Part shown: positions 7,301 to 10,000 of the stretch, piece by piece
How positions within the stretch are numbered: the first letter of the stretch is position 1
Layout: each line of letters opens with the position of its first letter
Program-made: the position numbers and the translations under genes
From: Actinidia chinensis
Lineage: Eukaryota; Streptophyta; Magnoliopsida; Ericales; Actinidiaceae
Direction of reading: 5' to 3'
NCBI GenBank assembly: GCA_009663005.1
Contig: CM018896.1
Span: forward strand, 1-10,000
DNA length: 10,000 bases
The notes under the pieces: model-generated
Database searches by the model: none
What the model saw: only the letters and a program-made list of their open reading frames with translations
Told to the model about the DNA's origin: nothing

Positions 7301-10000
7301 CCTAATATACATGATGGTTTAGTTCATGTCTTACTCCTTCAATGCCAACCCCCAATAGAGAGAAAAACTTAACTACTGCACAATTATAGAAAGGCTTGAA
7401 TGCAAGGAGCTAAAATATATGGCTACTCATTGAATGAATGAGGATTAGAGTTGGGGTTAAATATATTAGGGTCTTGTTTTGGGATGTTTTGCTAGGATAA
7501 ATCCTACCCATAAGTTATTTGTGCTATGTATATCAGTATATGTGTAATATACATTTGCATTTATTATATGTCAGTATATTGTAATCAAATTCAAATTTAG
7601 GATTAATTTTGAGGGATTTTCGTGATATTTATTGTGGAGATCTCTCTCGTAACACTCTCTGTATTTTCTGCTATTTGTATCACCCTCTTCAAAAACTATC
7701 ACCATCATCGGTGACCTCTCAAAGATCTTAAGCATCAATTACCATCCATCACATACATTCTGAACCATCATCATCACTGACAAAATCCATTATTTTCTTG
7801 TCATCCTCATTGTCCAATTAGATCCATAGTTTTCAACTGTCGTATCTATCTCACTGCCTTTCAATTGTTGCTGCCTCTCTTGCATTGCCTTCCAACCATC
7901 GTATCAACTTTTTGCCACATTTCTTCATTACAAGCTTCGCAATCAGTCACAATCAACCCTCAAACCAACTCATTTTCTTCACCATCAGGACTAGTCAACC
8001 TTCTTGCCATTGTCCGCCTCTATGGTCATATGATAAATTTGTCATACTCCATATAGTGTCATGCTCCTTGTTTTGCATAGTTCTGTAGTAAGATTATGAA
8101 TTTATCGTATTCAAAATAGTATTTTACCATAAACACCTTAAACCTTCCACTTCTCATTGCAGAATTGCTGCCAACTCCTCAAGTTATGAAAAGTTACCTC
8201 TTAACTCAAAATGATCGATGTGTATAGCGTGCACACACGGAGATCCTCATATGTTTGTCCAGAGACATGATTTGTCATCTCTAGAATGTGTCACACTTTC
8301 ATGCATATTCCTTAACCATGTGCTCCAAAGCTAACCATTGACCACAGCCTAGTTGTTGTCACCTCCACCTTGCTCAGTTTGTCTACATGGCTCTAATAGA
8401 CTGGTAAGTGATCCAGTTGTTGGCGCATTTGAATGGGAGCCATTATTTATGTAACACGAAAGAAGTGAGTGGTCAACCCCTACCTAGTCATAATCATCTC
8501 GCTTTCTCCCTAGACTCTTTCAAGTCACCCAAGGTAGAGCTCCATTCACCCGGTCATCATCTTACATGCATTACCTCCTCTTTAAGGACTTATTCCCTCG
8601 CTCCCTAGTTGCCTTCAAAATTCGACCGGACTCGACCACTTGTTAGTCTGGCTTCAGTCATTAGAGAGGTTGAATTCTTTTGAGTTCATGACTCATGAGC
8701 TGTATTCCTTTTGTGCAAGGCTTGTTAATTTAGTTTTAACTTATCCTTCTTTAAACCCATGGGTGAAGAAACTTATTAACCGATTTGCTTTTATTTATTG
8801 AACAAATTCAAACTGGGAAATCCCTGTTGAGTAGAGTGGAGAGGCACATATTTTATCTAATAGATCCCGGACTTAAATGTCATTATACTATCCCTTAAAC
8901 TGCAGAAGTATTCAACATGAAATTATAAGCTCAATTAATGGAGGTTTTGGCAAGGTTCTAGGAAAGGCTATACAACTTGTTTTGCAGGTACCCTGATAAT
9001 GGTTATGGTTTGTGACGAAGATCATGGAAAGAAGTAAAAATGGCAAATCTGAAATTTTATATGGAACTCATCTTGGATATCGTGGGGGTCCAATTTTGAA
9101 ATATTTTGAGTATTTAATTGTTTTTATTTAGTATGGTCAAAGGTTTAATAGCTTTAGTAGTCATGGGTGTTTTAGTATTTTTGTATTGTTGAATTTTATT
9201 TTTATTATTAACTTAATAGTCAAAGAAGTTTATTCCTAGTTGGTTTAGAATTTTATTAGTTACCAAATATCTAAGTCCTAGTTCTAATAGAATTAGGAGA
9301 GTTTTTAGGCTATAAATATGGATGTAATCTTGTTTTTTGAGAACAGATGATGAATGGAAAAAAACCCTAATTTCTTCTCTCTTTCTTATGAGATTCTAGT
9401 GTGAAGTTACATTTTCCCTCCCCTTCTCTATTTCTTTATTTATTTACTGCTATTGCTTAGATTGATTTTTATGCGACATCAGTTTGCTGGGAAATGTTGT
9501 CTGTATATATTTTCATATTCAACTTAGTTCCAACTTAAGTTGCTTGAAAAAAAGATCTGGAATTTATTTCCTGGTCCTTTTTATATTTTACAGCAACAAC
9601 ATTGATTATTATCTGGGTCTTATTGCATTATTGTTAATGTGGAACAGTGAATTGGTTCCCTACAAAAGAAATACTCAATAGGCTCTTTTGAATTGCTGAG
9701 CAAAACGGCTCCAATACAGGCCCTTTCTCTTTTTCTCGTCGGTCCTTTCATTGATTGTTACCTCAGCGGCACATTTATATCAAGCTATAGCCTTTCTTCT
9801 GGTGCATTTGTGAGTAGTCTCCACTGATTACTATTTCAAGACAAATTTATTTTGTGATTTTCTCAGTCTGGACATTTGGATGTATAATTATGTGTGTGTG
9901 AATGGGTGATCAAATGATGTGCAGTTCTTCATCCTGCTCTCATGCTCTCTGGCAGTATTCTGCAATGTGAGCCAGTATCTCTGCATTGGACGCTTTTCAG
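1177..10000 (+). CDS. UDP-rhamnose/UDP-galactose transporter (URGT) family gene, 3'-partial, with an in-frame TGA at the exon 4 start
   Basis: The product is a multi-pass nucleotide-sugar antiporter of the NST-KT group (drug/metabolite transporter superfamily). Arabidopsis URGT proteins sit in the Golgi membrane and exchange UDP-rhamnose or UDP-galactose for UMP, feeding pectin and arabinogalactan synthesis. The visible join is 1177-1306, 5948-6132, 6218-6418, 9648-9809, 9925-10000, giving about 251 residues of a usual 335-360. Family blocks seen include VISSVGIIMANKQLM (20-34), TLTGFHF (46-52), MNFSLMLNSVGFYQ (92-105), EWILHSKHY (119-127), DVKVN..GFICAC, STSLQQI (166-172), SLQKKYSIGSFELLSKTAP (176-194) and FCNVSQYLCIGRF. 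About eight hydrophobic segments are visible, and two more should follow outside. The ATG has A at -3 and G at +4 and is the first in-frame ATG. The oddity is codon 173, which reads TGA if the usual acceptor is used, so the copy may be a pseudogene. Family assignment is very secure; functionality is uncertain. Confidence 0.93.
1951..3950. mobile_element. LTR-retrotransposon-like remnant, outer edge at TGTCACACCCC
   Basis: At 1951 the sequence begins TGTCACACCCC, a common terminal motif of plant LTRs (TG start; GGGGTGTGACA at the other end on the opposite strand). Text typical of such LTRs follows: an 'AATCACCTGAAAATGTTAAA' stretch near 2286 and, after the nested insertion, 'GATTGGGTCAATTCCGAGG' near 3832. 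No gag-pol coding is visible, so this is a solo LTR or decayed fragment. The right border is not determined. It could extend to about 4990 if the minus-strand TATA near 4780 belongs to it. The terminal motif is seen directly; the LTR assignment rests on remembered family resemblance. Confidence 0.5.
2633..3224. mobile_element. Non-autonomous DNA transposon (MITE-like) with GATACG/CGTATC subterminal repeats
   Basis: The segment of about 592 bp has imperfect terminal inverted repeats: left TGAAGCTCCGATAC and right (reverse complement) GGAAGCACATATAC. Inside the left end, GATAC, GATACG, CGGATAC and TATCGG recur many times up to about 2810. Inside the right end, the mirror forms CGTATC, TGTATCC and CCGTATC recur from about 3139 to 3215. 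The middle is AT-rich with T-runs and no coding. Dense subterminal repeats in opposite orientation at two ends are the architecture of transposase-bound MITE ends (hAT or Mutator type). No clean target-site duplication is visible, so the edges may be a few bases off. It lies inside the LTR-like remnant. Confidence 0.6.
3950..4440. other. Pyrimidine-rich, low-complexity stretch of intron 1
   Basis: The plus strand is strongly C/T-biased, with long runs such as TTTCTTTTCTTCTTTCG and CCTCCACCTCC. Two overlapping open frames (3868-4206, 4083-4382) encode only Phe/Leu/Ser/Pro-rich strings and come from this composition. Read on the minus strand it is purine-rich and could be an internal part of the adjacent retroelement-like sequence. 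No function is recognised. Confidence 0.5.
4575..4601. repeat. (AAT)9 microsatellite
   Basis: There are nine uninterrupted AAT units, preceded by a C-run and A-run and followed by TATAAC. It is an ordinary, probably length-variable intronic simple repeat. Confidence 0.95.
4645..4795 (-). promoter_or_regulatory. Candidate minus-strand promoter, leader, short ATG exon and splice donor
   Basis: Read on the minus strand there is a TATA box (CTATAAATAAATACG, 4790-4775), then about 105 bases of leader with a GA-rich run (ACAAGAGAGAGAGGAAG). Next comes an ATG at 4669-4667 opening M-E-I-P-T-M, ending in AG|GTAAGCC, a perfect plant donor with GT at 4649-4648. The ordered set looks like the start of a transcription unit, perhaps the LTR promoter of the neighbouring retroelement or a small antisense gene. 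No downstream coding exon could be recognised, so this is a suggestion only. Confidence 0.3.
5215..5323. repeat. CA-rich and (CCCA)n simple-repeat area
   Basis: A short CA/GCGCACACACA run near 5219-5230 is followed by four perfect CCCA units at 5306-5321 within an ACACCCACCC context. It is low-complexity intronic sequence with no gene. Just before it (5030-5170) lies a segment resembling dispersed plant repeats, listed as a finding. Confidence 0.8.
5521..5662. repeat. 71-bp direct tandem duplication
   Basis: Unit 1 (5521-5591) and unit 2 (5592-5662) lie head to tail with no spacer. Both run from GCAATTT through TTTTATTAACTAGTTGC to GAGTTATTGCAT. I count four base differences in 71, about 94% identity. 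This is a recent local duplication within intron 1, about 285 bases before exon 2. Confidence 0.95.
5948..6132 (+). CDS. URGT-like exon 2 (membrane helices 2-3 and the SVGFYQ block)
   Basis: It supplies the last two bases of codon 44 through residue 105. It contains A-T-T-L-T-G-F-H-F, the loop NATGYSVSKHV (63-73), helix three WELL...SVVANMSITGMNFSL (76-96) and N-S-V-G-F-Y-Q (99-105), a hallmark of TPT/NST proteins. The donor is TATCAG|GTGCTT at 6133-6134, phase 0. Leu74 (6037-6039) and Cys80 (6055-6057) replace residues I recall as Pro and Trp in Arabidopsis URGTs (KHVPLWELLWF). Confidence 0.95.
6133..6217 (+). other. Intron 2 (85 bp)
   Basis: This is a short phase 0 intron, GTGCTT to GGTGCAG, near the minimal plant intron size. 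It contains nothing beyond splice signals. The acceptor is fixed because exon 3 resumes with I-S-K-L-S-M-I, which follows S-V-G-F-Y-Q in this family. Confidence 0.93.
6218..6418 (+). CDS. URGT-like exon 3 (membrane helices 4-6)
   Basis: It encodes residues 106-172 (67 codons, phase 0 at both ends). The segments are I-S-K-L-S-M-I with VVCVMEWIL (106-122), the basic loop HSKHYTREAK (123-132), a very hydrophobic helix VVVVVMGVGVCTV (about 135-147), the loop DVKVNTK (149-155), and helix GFICACVVVLSTSLQQI (156-172). The donor is ATT|GTGAGT. Leu113 (codon CTA, 6239-6241) sits where I remember Pro in SMIPVVCV of Arabidopsis URGTs. The frame is intact with no internal stop. Confidence 0.95.
6707..6755. 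repeat. Pair of 17-bp direct repeats
   Basis: TAATATCCATCTAAAGG (6707-6723) recurs as TAATATCCATCCAAAGG (6739-6755), one difference in 17. It is a minor local duplication in intron 3. Confidence 0.85.
7012..7051. repeat. Perfect 20-bp tandem duplication
   Basis: ACTTGTATTTGGCCTATGTA occurs twice, head to tail (7012-7031, 7032-7051), with no mismatch. The identity points to a recent slippage-type duplication in intron 3. Confidence 0.95.
7485..8640 (+). mobile_element. Possible Copia-type LTR tail and leader, decayed
   Basis: From about 7485 the sequence resembles an AT-rich LTR: TAGGATAAATCCTA, then repeated TATATCAGTATATGTG / ATGTCAGTATATTG motifs, then TCTCTCTCGTAACACTCTC near 7642. After it comes a long C/T-rich region with CCATC, CATCATC and CTC runs (about 7680-8640), which in Copia-like elements would be leader and early gag-region sequence. 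No primer binding site, gag or pol is recognisable. It could equally be unrelated low-complexity intron sequence. Confidence 0.25.
9075..9481 (+). mobile_element. LTR-like fragment with TATA box and leader in gene orientation
   Basis: The segment reads like a plant LTR promoter half. It has an AT-rich U3 with repeated TTTAGTA and TTTATTAGTT phrases, 'CTAATAGAATTAGGAGAG' near 9284, and then TATAAATA at 9311-9318. Downstream are ATGGATGTAATCTTG, GATGATGAATGGAAA and an AAACCCTAA telo-box with TTTCTTCTCTCTTTC (9362-9388). A CT-rich leader ends around GCGACATCA at 9473-9481. No matching second LTR or internal coding lies in the window, so it would be a solo LTR or fragment. Terminal TG and duplicated target site are not identified. 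Confidence 0.45.
9648..9809 (+). CDS. URGT-like exon 4, opening with TGA
   Basis: It encodes positions 173-226 (54 codons, phase 0 at both ends). The match is strong from the second codon: I-G-S-L-Q-K-K-Y-S-I-G-S-F-E-L-L (174-189), SKTAPIQALSLFLVGPF (190-206) and SGTFISSYSLSSGAF (212-226), covering a cytosolic loop and a membrane helix. The donor is TTT|GTGAGT. With the acceptor AACAG at 9643-9647 the first codon is TGA (9648-9650), where Arabidopsis homologues have Ser (QQI-S-IGSL) and others, as I recall, Cys. An AG at 9667-9668 would start the exon in phase at 9669 and drop TGA plus six codons (I-G-S-L-Q-K). The remaining 53 codons are clean. Confidence 0.88.
9810..9924 (+). other. Intron 4 (115 bp)
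   Basis: This is a phase 0 intron, GTGAGT to GATGTGCAG, with a small TGTGTGTG run near 9892-9899. Both sites are fixed by the uninterrupted family sequence SSGAF / FFILLSCSLAVF across the join. Confidence 0.92.
9925..10000 (+). CDS. URGT-like exon 5, cut by the window end
   Basis: It encodes residues 227-251 plus one base: helix FFILLSCSLAVFC, then N-V-S-Q-Y-L-C-I-G-R-F-S, a strongly conserved URGT block (family continues A-x-S-F-Q-V-L-G-H). There is no stop or frameshift in the visible part. About 85-100 further residues, including the last two helices and a charged C-terminal tail, are expected beyond the window. Confidence 0.95.

Larger units (their letters stand above)
6419..9647 (+). 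other. Intron 3 (3,229 bp)
   Basis: This is a phase 0 GT-AG intron running from GTGAGT to TGTGGAACAG. The acceptor is inferred from the exon 4 protein match and has only a weak, T-rich tract. Content: AT-rich unassigned sequence (6419-7440) with small direct repeats, an LTR-like AT-rich stretch and a C/T-rich stretch (about 7480-8640), unassigned sequence (8640-9060), and an LTR-like segment (about 9075-9481). No RNA gene or protein gene is recognised. Short frames at 6863, 7865, 7885, 8408 and 9484 have no family signal. Confidence 0.8.

Noticed and set aside
9594..9647. Strong acceptor TTTTACAG at 9593 as the true start of exon 4
   Set aside because: It is in phase and begins CAA CAA, echoing the end of exon 3, but reaches TGA at 9603-9605 and still includes the TGA at 9648. 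The added residues do not match the family.

Overview
The window is nuclear DNA of a flowering plant. The evidence is a C-rich telomere-type tract of degenerate CCCTAAA units (the Arabidopsis-type plant telomere motif), AT-rich non-coding DNA, GT-AG introns of several kilobases loaded with transposon debris, and one split gene whose protein closely resembles a plant Golgi nucleotide-sugar transporter. I cannot name the species. Introns this long suggest a moderately large, transposon-rich genome.

Layout. Bases 1 to about 700 are degenerate telomere-like repeat. It has C-rich sequence on the plus strand at the left edge, as expected if a chromosome end lies to the left, but an interstitial or subtelomeric relic fits equally well. 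Bases 700-1176 are the presumed promoter and 5' leader, with a CCAAT and a (CTTTT)n pyrimidine patch. From 1177 to the window end runs one plus-strand gene. Its five visible exons (1177-1306, 5948-6132, 6218-6418, 9648-9809, 9925-10000 and beyond) encode about 251 residues of a UDP-rhamnose/UDP-galactose transporter (URGT) family protein in the NST-KT group. The last 85-100 residues should lie to the right.

Intron 1 (4,641 bp) holds an LTR-retrotransposon-like remnant beginning TGTCACACCCC, a roughly 590-bp DNA-transposon-like insertion with inverted GATACG/CGTATC subterminal repeats inside it, simple repeats, a possible minus-strand promoter and leader, and a 71-bp tandem duplication. Intron 3 (3,229 bp) holds two LTR-like segments. 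One carries a TATA box and leader in gene orientation and ends about 170 bp before exon 4. Introns 2 and 4 are short and ordinary.

The most notable observation is that the normal junction of exon 4 makes its first codon TGA, where the family has Cys or Ser. All other exon joins keep frame. The copy may therefore be a recent pseudogene, may carry an assembly error, or may escape by using an in-phase AG 21 bases downstream. A few substitutions at positions I remember as conserved (two Pro to Leu, one Trp to Cys) fit relaxed constraint but do not prove it. I see no second protein gene, no RNA gene, and no undescribed multi-gene system.
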